This document shows positions 51,701-60,759 of a DNA stretch of 64,000 nt, in pieces. How positions within the stretch are numbered: the first letter of the stretch is position 1; each line of letters starts with the position of its first letter. This DNA is from Candidatus Bilamarchaeum dharawalense. GTDB lineage: Archaea > Micrarchaeota > Micrarchaeia > Anstonellales > Bilamarchaeaceae. A program made the translations under genes and the position numbers. The notes beneath the pieces were generated by a model. It ran no database searches, was not told the origin of the DNA, and saw nothing but the letters and a program-made list of their open reading frames with translations. The stretch is from contig CABMJJ010000009.1 in assembly GCA_902386555.1 (NCBI GenBank), positions 213,680 through 277,679 on the forward strand, in the 5' to 3' direction.

Positions 51701-51755
51701 TATAACTAAAATGCGGTTTTTTATATATTAGTGTACAATTCCTCCTAAGATTCTA

Positions 51756-52844
51756 ATGTTACCTAATATCTATAAAGGAAATTATGTACTACTGGCAATA
51801 TTCCCGATTATACTGATTGCACTGTCCCTATATTTCATACCATCAATTAAACTTGGTGTGGATTTTCAGGGAGGTACGTTAGTTACACTTTCACTGAAAG
51901 AAAATGTTAATGCAGAAGAACTTCAGAATCAGCTAAAAACAGAAGGTTTGGATGCCTCGGTACAGGTTTTTCAAACTGCAGTTGGAACACGAGCTGAGAT
52001 AGAGGTACCCCAAAGTCAAAATCTCATAAAGGCCGATGACCTACGAACAAAGTTTAATACTTTATTGCCAGAGGTCACCCAGTTGGAGGTTGCCAATTAT
52101 CAAAATGCAACTTTTGATGAGGAGTACAAAGCAAAGAAAGCTGAACTTGATGGAATAGCTGACGAGATGTTTGGCCTTGCAGGAAAAGACCGCAATAAAC
52201 TGAATATTTCAAGCACCAACGAACTGCAACAGGCATTTACTCAAGCCTATTCTGATGTTTATAAAAATTACCAGGATTCTATCTCACAGCCAATAAACAA
52301 ACATGTTCAATATGATTCCATTTCAGTCCAGACCGTAAGTCCTGCACTTACCACACATTTTATCGAGGTTGCAACTAATATCGTAATACTTTCGATTGCA
52401 CTAAGTCTTATTTTGGTCTTCATATTTTTCAGAACAGTGGCCCCAAGTTTAGCAGTTTTACTGGGTGCCTTGAGTGATATTACCATTGCCCTTGGTGCCA
52501 TGGGACTATTGGGGGTACCATTAACACTTGCATCTTTTGCTGCATTGCTTATGCTTCTTGCATTCTCACTTGATACGGATATACTACTAACAACCAGATT
52601 GCTCAAGAGAAAGGGTGACCCAAGGGAAAATGCCTTTGATGCGATGAAAACAGGTATGACCATGAGCATCATGGCCATGATTGCATTTCTTGCATTATTC
52701 ATTCTTGCAAGTCTTACGCACATACCAACCTACTATGAAATATCAGCCGTGGCAATTGCCGGTTTAGTAGGGGACATTTTTGCCACATGGGGCATCAATG
52801 GTGTGATAATTTTATACTATGTCGAACACAGGAGGAGAGCCTAA
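51756..52844 (+). CDS. secF: Protein export membrane protein SecF
   Basis: This is the archaeal SecF, which works with SecD to drive export through SecYE. The first helix and GVDFQGGTLVTLSL match the P1 start, and helices 2-6 contain ALSDITIALGAMGLLGVPL and LAFSLDTDILLTTRLLKRKGD. The external domain is enlarged by about 65 charged residues (about 115-180) beyond the usual archaeal SecF. It overlaps secD by one base (TAATG). Confidence 0.9.
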   Translation: MLPNIYKGNYVLLAIFPIILIALSLYFIPSIKLGVDFQGGTLVTLSLKENVNAEELQNQLKTEGLDASVQVFQTAVGTRAEIEVPQSQNLIKADDLRTKFNTLLPEVTQLEVANYQNATFDEEYKAKKAELDGIADEMFGLAGKDRNKLNISSTNELQQAFTQAYSDVYKNYQDSISQPINKHVQYDSISVQTVSPALTTHFIEVATNIVILSIALSLILVFIFFRTVAPSLAVLLGALSDITIALGAMGLLGVPLTLASFAALLMLLAFSLDTDILLTTRLLKRKGDPRENAFDAMKTGMTMSIMAMIAFLALFILASLTHIPTYYEISAVAIAGLVGDIFATWGINGVIILYYVEHRRRA

Positions 52845-54559
52845 TGGAATTCTACAAAGACACGCATTTTCTTTTCCTGCTGGTCGTGTTCTTGATATTT
52901 GCAGCAGCCATAACCTTCTTTGCAAGCTGGCTACTCATAGTTGCCCTGATGTTCTTTGGAATCACTTCCTTGATGTGGAAGGAGTCACACATTAAATTGT
53001 CTGGAATGGTATTCCTTGTTTTGCTAGCATTGCTAAGTATCTATGTCCATGGTATGAACTTTGGTATTGATTTTGTCGGTGGTACCAGAATTCCGGTTGT
53101 TCTTGAGCATTCCGTTGATCAGCAAACCATGAATGAGATGGTAAACACAATAAAAAGCAGGGCAAACACCCTTGGTCTTAAGGAAATTAAGGCAAGGGCA
53201 GTTGGAAACACGATCATAAATGTTGAAGTTGCAAGCAGTGATGAGGCAACCATTGCATATATTGAAAAAACTCTATCACAGCAGGGCGTTTACCTTGGTG
53301 TTGTTGATGGTAAGGTTGCAGTAAGCGGAGATCATATTTTTAGAACATCAATTCATGCACTTGCAGCAAATGAATTGATACAGCAGGGAAATGCTGATTG
53401 GGGTGTTGGTTTTTCAGTGGATAGGGAAGGGGGAGACCTTTTTGCAAATGCAGCAAAAGGCAAAGCAGATTACCCGGTTTACATGTTCATAGACCGTCCA
53501 AATGATGCGGTATTATTTTACGATAAAGAAACCTTCAAATCATACATGCTAGCTGATGCTGGAGAAAAAGAATCAGTCAAAGCATTAACTGAAATGCTCA
53601 GGCTGGAGGATGGTAAGGATATCCCAGTTTATATCATACAGGATATGCCAGCTAACTTAACTGCTGCGACCAACTTAACAAAGGCAATGGTGGCATCCAA
53701 TGTTTCAGCTGAAGTAAAGGAAAATTTAACCAAACGCGGCTTTACTGTTGTTGAGTACCCAGAAGAAAAAATGAAACCAGGATTCATGAGAACGCGAACC
53801 GGTGTGCTTGTGGTAGATAAACTGGAGGCAGCAGGATTGCTTACCTCACCACTTCTTAGCGGTGGAGTTACCAGCGGGGTTCCAAATTATAATTATGTTA
53901 TCACTGGGCGAGTTGAATCCACAGGCAGTGCAACGGACAAGAACAAAGCGGCACTTGAAAAAGTAAAAAGTATTGAATCTATTTTGAAAGGTGGCGCGCT
54001 TCCAGTCCAGATTTCGCTTGGTTCACGAACAACATTGCCAGCATCACTGGGAAGCCAGTTCTTGGAGTTGAGCTTACTTGCCATAGGCGGATCACTTATT
54101 GCCATTGCAGCACTTATAGGTATTAGATACAGAAATATTCGAGCAACCATGCCCATTGTTCTTATTAGTTTAGCAGAACTGGTTATTTTACTTGCGATAC
54201 TTGGATCATTCACCATTGATTTGGCAGCCATGGCCGGAATTATTGCAGCCATTGGTGTTGGCGTGGATGCACAGATAGTTATTACCGATGAACTTTTGAA
54301 AAAAGATGATCATAAGATGTCTGAAAAAGTCGAATTGGCCTTTGGTATCATCAAAACAAATGCCATTGTTGCAATATTTTCAATGCTTCCACTTTTGTTT
54401 TCCGGCCTTGTTGAGATTATTGGTTTTGCCATGTCTACCATGCTTGGTGCTTTGCTTGGGTATCTTTTGACAAGACCAGCCTATGCAGCATTGGTGGAGA
54501 AGGTATTGGATGCAGAAAAGAAAGGAGAAGAACACAAACACGGACACCCAATTGCCTAG
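52844..54559 (+). CDS. secD: Protein export membrane protein SecD
   Basis: The start ATG 52844 follows GGAGGAG and the secF stop; the track start (52787) is inside secF. The 571-residue protein has N-terminal helices, the GIDFVGGTRIPVVLEH motif, a long external P1 domain and a C-terminal six-helix RND unit with IAAIGVGVDAQIVITDELLKKD. It is the proton-coupled partner of SecF. Gene order secF-secD is the archaeal norm. Confidence 0.92.
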   Translation: MEFYKDTHFLFLLVVFLIFAAAITFFASWLLIVALMFFGITSLMWKESHIKLSGMVFLVLLALLSIYVHGMNFGIDFVGGTRIPVVLEHSVDQQTMNEMVNTIKSRANTLGLKEIKARAVGNTIINVEVASSDEATIAYIEKTLSQQGVYLGVVDGKVAVSGDHIFRTSIHALAANELIQQGNADWGVGFSVDREGGDLFANAAKGKADYPVYMFIDRPNDAVLFYDKETFKSYMLADAGEKESVKALTEMLRLEDGKDIPVYIIQDMPANLTAATNLTKAMVASNVSAEVKENLTKRGFTVVEYPEEKMKPGFMRTRTGVLVVDKLEAAGLLTSPLLSGGVTSGVPNYNYVITGRVESTGSATDKNKAALEKVKSIESILKGGALPVQISLGSRTTLPASLGSQFLELSLLAIGGSLIAIAALIGIRYRNIRATMPIVLISLAELVILLAILGSFTIDLAAMAGIIAAIGVGVDAQIVITDELLKKDDHKMSEKVELAFGIIKTNAIVAIFSMLPLLFSGLVEIIGFAMSTMLGALLGYLLTRPAYAALVEKVLDAEKKGEEHKHGHPIA

Positions 54560-54620
54560 ATTTCTGCACTGGATTTCAATTGAGCCAACAGTTAAAAACT
54601 CTAATTGAATTAGTAGGAAC

Positions 54621-57071
54621 ATGTGTAACTTATACCTAGAAGGTACAAGGGCAATTGTGGACCTGGCCAAGTGTCCCTACGAATTTGCCTCACCTGAATT
54701 TCTTAATCTTCACCTAAAAGATCTTTCCACCACCGAGTCTCCCATAAAAACTCTTAGATATGAGGAAGAAATAGTTGTAGAATTAAATGAAGAAAAGACA
54801 ACCATTCTAACCCAATATGCATCTTTTATTCGCCAACTTGAAACCATATTGCTTAAAGATGATATTTACGGTTTGAAACAGGACCCGGCCAATGAAGGAC
54901 GACGTAAACTACTGAAACGATTTTACGAATATGTTTTCTTGAATCCGATGATGGCATCGCAACAGCTGAGAGACTACAATGAGACCGAACCGGAAAAAGC
55001 AATTTATGTTAAAGGCTATCAAACTTTCAAAAGCTGGGTTGCTGGAATTCTGAAAAGCTACGAAAATACCAAATTGTACAGCCTGGTAAAAGAAACTGGG
55101 GACCTGCGTGCAGCATTTCTGGAATTGGTTGGACTAAAAACACTTTATTTTGTCCCATCATTGGTGTTGGGTATCCCAAAGGAAGCTGTGCCACTAAAAG
55201 GCCCGGAGGCAAAATACAGTTTGCCATTTGGAGTGGATGTGCAGATATATGAAATACCAGGTGCCGAAGCCTATCTTTATGTTCAGGAAAACAAAATCGT
55301 AGATACTCTGTCACAGGACCTGAACAAACTTCTAAAAACTACCATCAACGAGCAATTCAAGGAAACCTTTTCCAATGTCGACTGGGACATTTTAATGAAT
55401 TTGAAAACCAGAGAATATCGCCAATTTTTCATTGACAGGGCCGTTATTGATGGAATAGAGATAACACCTCAACAGGCCATGGCCATGGGTCACGAGTGTG
55501 CAGCTTGGGTGGTTGGTCTTGGGGCACACATAGAAAATTTATCATTGGATAAGGAGAATATTACAGATATCTATATCGACAGTGAAAACTCACCCTTGTA
55601 TGTTGAACATGCAAAATATGGCCTTTGCCACACTCTCTATAGGTATAATCGTGATCTGCTCGACAGATCATTCAAAAATATTGTTTATACACTTAGGGGG
55701 ACTAGAAAATTCGATGAAAGCAATCCCATTGTGGATGTTGTATTGAAAAGACTCTCCATGAGGTGCCACCTTCAAAGACCACCGGCAACATTTGGTGAAT
55801 TACAGGCAGCACTTAGAATTATGAAGGAACAACCATTCACCTATGCCCAGTATCTTAATTTTGGATCGTTTACTCCGCTTTTTGCTGGTTATGATGATAC
55901 CATGGTTACCCTTGGATGTTCGGAAGCAGTTCTCGGACTGAAAGGTGTGGGAAAAACTTCTTTCACTGCAGCTAAGATTACGTCCATAGGTACCAGAAGA
56001 AGAGTGATTCCTGTTCAGGATATTGAGGAAATTCCAGTTCGTGCATTTAGAAAACGAGGATTCCATATTGGTGCTGCCAGAGTTCAGAGTTCTGATTCAG
56101 AAGAATCAAACACCAAGGAACTTGATCTTGTTACCATGGCCAATGCACTTCTGCGTATGGGTGATGCTGCACTTATTATCAACGAAGTCCGATCGCGTGT
56201 CGCAGTTCAGGGTATTATTAACCTGTTAAACACCCAGCCAGGTGTCTTCCTGCTCTACAACCTTCATGCCGAATCTCTTCGAGATATACAGGACAGATTG
56301 GAATTGGTATTTGGTCTTCCTGCGGCAAGTATGTATGCTACCGACAGATACACTTTCCTCAAGAAAGTCAGATTTGGAAGAAAAGGAAGAGTCTATCGTG
56401 TTCTGGGTTTTGAATTTGAAAGTGACATTGAAGAGAAAAAGTTTGCTGAGGTATTTAGATTTAAGAGAGGGGATAGCATAACCAACTGCACCTGGGAAGC
56501 TAAATTCCTAAGAAACCCAGAAGCAAGCATGTGGGACTTTGATAAGGTGAATATCAAAAAACTCACTAAAGAGCTAGATATTGCATTTGTACCACCAGCA
56601 CTTGGAAGAAGAAGTGAAGAAACCGGTATTTCTCCAGAGCAGTACATGTTACAGGCATTCTGGAAGGGAAAAATGTATTATGAAATATTCAAACTCAGCC
56701 AACAAATGAACGATAAGTTGATGCTTGAACTGGATTTTGTACTTAAGGTGAATACGGCGGCAGGAAGATTGCTTGTTTCCATGGAAAAAGAACAGGGAGA
56801 AATTGACTTTGGAGAAGCATGGGAACGCTGGGTGCCTATGTTCAAAGAAGTTGTTAAACAAGACCTGGAAAAACGAAAATTGGGTGCTGTTCCGGATATA
56901 CCTGTGGAAACAGAAGTTGAAGCACCACAACCAAAAAGCGAAATTGAAGATGAACCCGCTGCTGAGGAAGAGAGCGATGAAGGAACCAGACCAGAAGACG
57001 AAGAAGATCCAAGGCTACGAACACTGAGAGAAAAATTAAGAGAAAAAAGATTGGCTGCAAAGAAAAAATAA
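54621..57071 (+). CDS. Type II/IV secretion (pilus assembly) ATPase
   Basis: The 816-residue protein has an N-terminal region of about 280 residues (possible sensory part), then a VirB11/PilT/GspE ATPase: Walker A GLKGVGKTS, an Asp box (VIPVQDIEEIPVR) and Walker B (AALIINEVRSR), then a His box (YNLHAESLRD). The last 80 residues are acidic/basic low complexity. It probably powers a type IV pilus-like machine; four minor-pilin-like genes lie 1.3-2.9 kb downstream on the other strand. No membrane core protein (TadC/FlaJ type) is in the window. Confidence 0.85.
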   Translation: MCNLYLEGTRAIVDLAKCPYEFASPEFLNLHLKDLSTTESPIKTLRYEEEIVVELNEEKTTILTQYASFIRQLETILLKDDIYGLKQDPANEGRRKLLKRFYEYVFLNPMMASQQLRDYNETEPEKAIYVKGYQTFKSWVAGILKSYENTKLYSLVKETGDLRAAFLELVGLKTLYFVPSLVLGIPKEAVPLKGPEAKYSLPFGVDVQIYEIPGAEAYLYVQENKIVDTLSQDLNKLLKTTINEQFKETFSNVDWDILMNLKTREYRQFFIDRAVIDGIEITPQQAMAMGHECAAWVVGLGAHIENLSLDKENITDIYIDSENSPLYVEHAKYGLCHTLYRYNRDLLDRSFKNIVYTLRGTRKFDESNPIVDVVLKRLSMRCHLQRPPATFGELQAALRIMKEQPFTYAQYLNFGSFTPLFAGYDDTMVTLGCSEAVLGLKGVGKTSFTAAKITSIGTRRRVIPVQDIEEIPVRAFRKRGFHIGAARVQSSDSEESNTKELDLVTMANALLRMGDAALIINEVRSRVAVQGIINLLNTQPGVFLLYNLHAESLRDIQDRLELVFGLPAASMYATDRYTFLKKVRFGRKGRVYRVLGFEFESDIEEKKFAEVFRFKRGDSITNCTWEAKFLRNPEASMWDFDKVNIKKLTKELDIAFVPPALGRRSEETGISPEQYMLQAFWKGKMYYEIFKLSQQMNDKLMLELDFVLKVNTAAGRLLVSMEKEQGEIDFGEAWERWVPMFKEVVKQDLEKRKLGAVPDIPVETEVEAPQPKSEIEDEPAAEEESDEGTRPEDEEDPRLRTLREKLREKRLAAKKK

Positions 57072-57073
57072 AT

Positions 57074-58231
57074 TTATTTGCTGTTTTTCATATACCTGGC
57101 TACTCTATCCATTGCCTCATTTATTTGTTCTGGCGATCCGAGGAAAACAACTCGGAAGTATTTGCCCTTGTCGGTTGGCAGGAAACCAGAACCAGGAACC
57201 GTGACCACTCCTTCCTTGAGAAGCCCCCGGACAAATTCTGCATCATTTTTCCAAGGACCATCAACTTTTATGAATGCATAGAATGCACCTTTAGGCGCAG
57301 CCAAACTTAGTCCCGGAATTTCCTTCACTCGTTTTGCTAAAATGTCTCTTCTTTTTTTGAGATCGGCATTGAATTTGGCAATGTGATCATGGGGCCCTTT
57401 TAATGCAGCCATATAGGCACGTTGCATTTCCCAGTTTACAGAAAGTCTCTGGTTACATAAACGTTGGAGTGCATCCTTCATTACGCTCCATTGTTCTCCA
57501 TGAAATGCAATATAGCCAACTCTGGCACCGGGATAGATGTAGTTTTTGGAGATTGAGTTACCGGAAACCAGTGGAACATCCTTGTGGATCGTTCTTAGGT
57601 TTGTATATTCGCCATCAAAAACAAGTTTTTCGTAGGCATCATCAGAAATTATCGGGAGGTTGTGTTCACCGGCAATATCAACAATTGCTTCCAGTGTTTT
57701 TCTGGAATAGACAGAACCAGTTGGGTTGTTTGGATTTATCACCAACAGTGCCCGAGTATATTTGGTAATACTCTTACGAAGATTATCAACATCAGGCTCG
57801 AAATTGGAATCGCAATCATAGAATTCTATGGTACCATAACTAAGACGTTGTTTTGTAAGATAAAGAGGGTAGGTTGGGACTGGAAGAAGGATGTTTCTAC
57901 CTGGGTCCACCAGTGCTTGAAATAGGAAATCAATACCTTCGCTTAAACCAGAAGTAACAAAAACATCTTCCGGTGCAACTTTTTCATAGTTTGCAATTGT
58001 GCTACGAAGCTCTGGATCGCCTTCTGATGGTGCATAGCCAGAATAATTTTGCTTAAGGGCTTCGGCAGCAGCATCAAGAATGTGTTGCGGTGGTCTAAAA
58101 CCAAATGGCGCCGGATCACCAATGTTAAGATAGATCATTTTGGTGCCCTGCTTTTCCAAACGTTTTGCCTCCTGAACAATATCACGAATTGGATATGAAA
58201 CTAATTCGCTTCTTACTGATGGTTGAATCAT
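57074..58231 (-). CDS. PLP-dependent aminotransferase (class I/II)
   Basis: The 385-residue protein has the fold type I pattern: YLNIGDPAPFGFRPP, GYAPSEGDPELR, VTSGLSEGIDFL, VINPNNPTGSVYS, PIISDDAYE and the PLP lysine in SISKNYIYPGARVGY. It is probably an alanine/aspartate-type transaminase; the exact substrate is uncertain. The SD GGAGG seven bases before the ATG is part of a 10-base segment that can be hidden in a hairpin (58234-58309). Confidence 0.9.
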   Translation of the reverse strand: MIQPSVRSELVSYPIRDIVQEAKRLEKQGTKMIYLNIGDPAPFGFRPPQHILDAAAEALKQNYSGYAPSEGDPELRSTIANYEKVAPEDVFVTSGLSEGIDFLFQALVDPGRNILLPVPTYPLYLTKQRLSYGTIEFYDCDSNFEPDVDNLRKSITKYTRALLVINPNNPTGSVYSRKTLEAIVDIAGEHNLPIISDDAYEKLVFDGEYTNLRTIHKDVPLVSGNSISKNYIYPGARVGYIAFHGEQWSVMKDALQRLCNQRLSVNWEMQRAYMAALKGPHDHIAKFNADLKKRRDILAKRVKEIPGLSLAAPKGAFYAFIKVDGPWKNDAEFVRGLLKEGVVTVPGSGFLPTDKGKYFRVVFLGSPEQINEAMDRVARYMKNSK

Positions 58232-58233
58232 TT

Positions 58234-58309
58234 GAAAACCTCCGTTTGTTTTTTAGTGGAGGTTTTCGATCCCAATCGAAGAATCAACTTCAATTAGTTG
58301 AAAACCTCC
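58234..58309 (-). promoter_or_regulatory. Candidate SD-sequestering switch before aminotransferase
   Basis: In the minus-strand direction, segment a GGAGGTTTTC (58300-58309) is followed by b GAAAACCTCC (58258-58267), then c GGAGGTTTTC (58234-58243), which is the SD of the aminotransferase. Segment b can pair with a or with c, not both. This gives an antiterminator-like ON/OFF choice. A short ORF spans a to b, so its translation could decide the fold. Confidence 0.6.
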
Positions 58310-58315
58310 TTTCAT
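58253..58315 (-). CDS. Candidate leader peptide, 20 aa
   Basis: An ATG at 58315 opens MKGGFQLIEVDSSIGIENLH, which ends at a TAA 21 nt before the aminotransferase start. It covers segments a and b of the switch, so a ribosome on it would block the a-b or b-c hairpin. No run of one amino acid is seen, so a classical attenuator is not implied. It could also be chance. Confidence 0.4.
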   Translation of the reverse strand: MKGGFQLIEVDSSIGIENLH

Positions 58316-58402
58316 GGTCCTATAGGAATATCACTACCAAATTAACTAATCAAATAGGGGATGGAATGTTTTTATTGCTGTTGATACGTCAGACGTCGAT
58401 AG

Positions 58403-58759
58403 TTATCTCGATGATATGGAAAACGTAGTTTTTTTCAGTGCACCATTGAAGATAATTGTTTTCGAAATAGATACTAATTTTTTATGGGGCTCACCAGATC
58501 TGCAATTGGTATATTCTATTCCCTCAATAAAAAAACAAAGACTGGTTTGATTACCGATGATACCAAGATCAGATTCGATTTTTGGCCTTCCGAGTTCAGA
58601 TAGGCTCTGGAAATCACCACGCAAGTAAAGAACGCGCCAGACGTCCTCGGCAAGTTGAATCTGGTATAGGGAATGGTCAGGTTGTTCTGTATTTGGAAGA
58701 ATAGGGATTAGTATGGTGATGAAAAATAATAATGACAAAAACGCTTCAATGGATTGCAT
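58403..58759 (-). CDS. Pilin-like protein, 118 aa
   Basis: The start is ATG 58759, overlapping the upstream stop (TGATG). An N-terminal helix (AFLSLLFFITILIPIL) is followed by a soluble domain with one Cys pair. It is the last of four coupled genes with a similar N-terminal helix. The class of signal is not certain. Confidence 0.55.
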   Translation of the reverse strand: MQSIEAFLSLLFFITILIPILPNTEQPDHSLYQIQLAEDVWRVLYLRGDFQSLSELGRPKIESDLGIIGNQTSLCFFIEGIEYTNCRSGEPHKKLVSISKTIIFNGALKKTTFSISSR

Positions 58760-59163
58760 CAGCCACCACACACAAAAAGTTGTTTGATTTGTTTTTCTGA
58801 TCCAATTACTACGATACGATAAATACAGACTGAATAGCTGAGGGATGGACTTTTCACTCCGATATAAAGGGAAGAAAGATCGCTCCCATCACGCAAGGTT
58901 TCAATTGTAATAGCGTTCAGTTTTTTCTCATCGATCCAGTTTGGATAGCGAATCTCACCCTCCTCAACTACTGCTCCACTCTTAACAACATAATCAGCAA
59001 TTCCAACAAGTCTGTTGAATATCTTCTGATGATGGGCGCCGGTAGCAGTTTCGTTTGAAAAAAATGAAACGGTCTCAATTAGTATAATTAGTATTAGTAA
59101 AATTGGGATTAGACTAACCATTGCATCGATGGCAACAAATCCACTAAACCGGTTCCTTATCAT
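58759..59163 (-). CDS. Pilin-like protein, 134 aa
   Basis: From ATG 59163 the protein begins MIRNRFSGFVAIDAMVSLIP: a basic start, then a hydrophobic helix with ILLILIILIE, like a TadE-type or class III pilin N terminus. The C-terminal part is a beta-rich domain with two Cys. The track start at 59271 overlaps the previous gene. It lies in the minor-pilin-like operon. Confidence 0.6.
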   Translation of the reverse strand: MIRNRFSGFVAIDAMVSLIPILLILIILIETVSFFSNETATGAHHQKIFNRLVGIADYVVKSGAVVEEGEIRYPNWIDEKKLNAITIETLRDGSDLSSLYIGVKSPSLSYSVCIYRIVVIGSEKQIKQLFVCGG

Positions 59164-59440
59164 TATTTGCAAAAACACCACCCACTTCGATAAGTTTCCC
59201 TTCATAATTGATGTGTAATTTGTTTTGTTCAACACTAAAGAATTCAGAGACATTGGCATCCAAACCAGCATTCAAAGCCATGTCAACTGCCAATGTTATG
59301 GATTCTGCAGAGTGGACTCGTTCCGACTCTCTTGCCACCATTTTTGCATCGTCAATTTGAAGGGAGATAACTTTGACAAAGAAAAGGATCATAATGGCAG
59401 ATAATAGAAGAGTGATCAAAAATTCAATCGTCAGTGGCAA
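59144..59440 (-). CDS. Pilin-like protein, 98 aa
   Basis: A single N-terminal membrane helix (LTIEFLITLLLSAIMILFFVKVI) is followed by an alpha-helical stalk and a short domain. It overlaps both neighbours (10 and 20 bases), so the four genes are translated in a chain. Function is inferred from this context. Confidence 0.55.
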   Translation of the reverse strand: MPLTIEFLITLLLSAIMILFFVKVISLQIDDAKMVARESERVHSAESITLAVDMALNAGLDANVSEFFSVEQNKLHINYEGKLIEVGGVFANNDKEPV

Positions 59441-59991
59441 GAAATCACCAATTTTGGAAGTTTGGATTTTGTTGAGATAAATTTTGAACTTAGAATGATT
59501 GGAATCTCGCCATCAACGCTCATGTAGTCAAGCGAGAATCCATTTTTGGAGAGTTTGCTGGGTTTTAGAAAAACAGATAATTGGGGGTCAGTGAATGAGA
59601 CTGAAAAATCAGGATCGAATTTATGATTTTTTAAATTTGTAATTTTTTGTTGTGCTGTTTGGATCGCACTGGCACGGGCATCGTTTTCTCTGAAGCAGAT
59701 GGAACATAGATGATCATCGCAATAATTGGGATAGTCTCGATCATAGGTACAAAAATGGTCTTGGCAGTGCCTACACAGTCGGATATCATGATTATTATCA
59801 TAGATGGCAAATCCCTCATTCGCACCCTGTCTTGCAGATTCAATAAGAATCTCCTTGATGTTCATGGAAAGACCATAGGCTCGTTCGATGGCAACTGCTT
59901 GAGAAAAATCACTTTTTGAAACTGAGAGAAGCATGGTAAAAACTAGCAAAAGAGAAACAAAAACAAGAATAAATGTAAAGTAGCCTCGCAT
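59431..59991 (-). CDS. Pilin-like protein with Cys/His cluster, 186 aa
   Basis: A basic start and one helix (YFTFILVFVSLLLVFTMLL) are followed by a stalk, then an unusual CRHCQDHFC and CDDHLCSIC cluster (about 73-100) that could bind a metal. The remainder is beta-rich (DFSVSFTDPQLSVFLKP). It is the first of the four-gene chain, read away from the hypothetical at 60026. Confidence 0.6.
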   Translation of the reverse strand: MRGYFTFILVFVSLLLVFTMLLSVSKSDFSQAVAIERAYGLSMNIKEILIESARQGANEGFAIYDNNHDIRLCRHCQDHFCTYDRDYPNYCDDHLCSICFRENDARASAIQTAQQKITNLKNHKFDPDFSVSFTDPQLSVFLKPSKLSKNGFSLDYMSVDGEIPIILSSKFISTKSKLPKLVISCH

Positions 59992-60025
59992 TCATCCCCC
60001 AAAATAGTAGGTAGACAAAATTAAA

Positions 60026-60538
60026 ATGCCTTTTGGGATAGCACTATGTGGGAAAATGACGCTGGAACCAAAGAGTGTTGAAAACGAAAAAGAATTTGTC
60101 AAGATAATTAGTGAAAGTGCTAACAAAAGTAAATCGAAAAACTTTGTTCTTATGATTGATGCTGGACTTACGGGAAACAATTTCGTAACATTATATGAAG
60201 CTAGTGAAAGCAAATTTCCAACAAAAATAAACGGGATGGAACATATCCCTGAACATCTGCAGGATAGGGAGTTTGTAAAAGGAACGTTGATGGAATTTCT
60301 GGTGGTGGAAAAAAAGAGTCTGGGGAAGATGATAAGTGCTTTGGTTGGTTTTAATGTGGAACCCCAATTTGAACTGGGACAGTTAGAGGATAATGATAAA
60401 CCAAATGAATATGGACAGATCACTGAGGAAACGCTGATTATCGCACTGACAAAAAAAGGCCTGTTTTTTCTTCAAAAACTAACTGTGGAAAAAATAGATT
60501 ATGTAAAAAACGTCTATAGAAAAAATAAGTTAAAATAA
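60026..60538 (+). CDS. Hypothetical protein, 170 aa
   Basis: No family is recognised. It is charged and alpha-beta (KNFVLMIDAGLTGNNFVTLYEA). There is no signal peptide. Its start lies 34 bases from the pilin-like operon, divergent from it. The C terminus is basic (KNVYRKNKLK). Confidence 0.5.
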   Translation: MPFGIALCGKMTLEPKSVENEKEFVKIISESANKSKSKNFVLMIDAGLTGNNFVTLYEASESKFPTKINGMEHIPEHLQDREFVKGTLMEFLVVEKKSLGKMISALVGFNVEPQFELGQLEDNDKPNEYGQITEETLIIALTKKGLFFLQKLTVEKIDYVKNVYRKNKLK

Positions 60539-60576
60539 AAAAAGAAGGACCTTACCCAAAATCCACATGGACCTTT

Positions 60577-60759
60577 TTATCTTACCTTGACTGCATAGCT
60601 GCCAACCACATTCACTTCGACAATTTTGGCAACTTCTGAGCGCTCTGCATCAAGTATAACTACCATGCCAGAGTATTTTTCTGAAAGTTCGCCCTGGCAT
60701 TTTGGACAGACCTTGTCCTTAGTTTGAACTATGTATCTACATTGTTTACAGGCACTCAT
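60577..60759 (-). CDS. spt4: Transcription elongation factor Spt4
   Basis: The 60-residue protein has the Spt4 zinc ribbon (CKQCRYIV and CPKCQGEL) and the following beta strand (VILDAERSEVAKIV). It pairs with Spt5 (NusG-like) on RNA polymerase. Its ATG overlaps the rpo7 stop (ATGA), the usual archaeal order rpo7-spt4. Confidence 0.93.
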   Translation of the reverse strand: MSACKQCRYIVQTKDKVCPKCQGELSEKYSGMVVILDAERSEVAKIVEVNVVGSYAVKVR

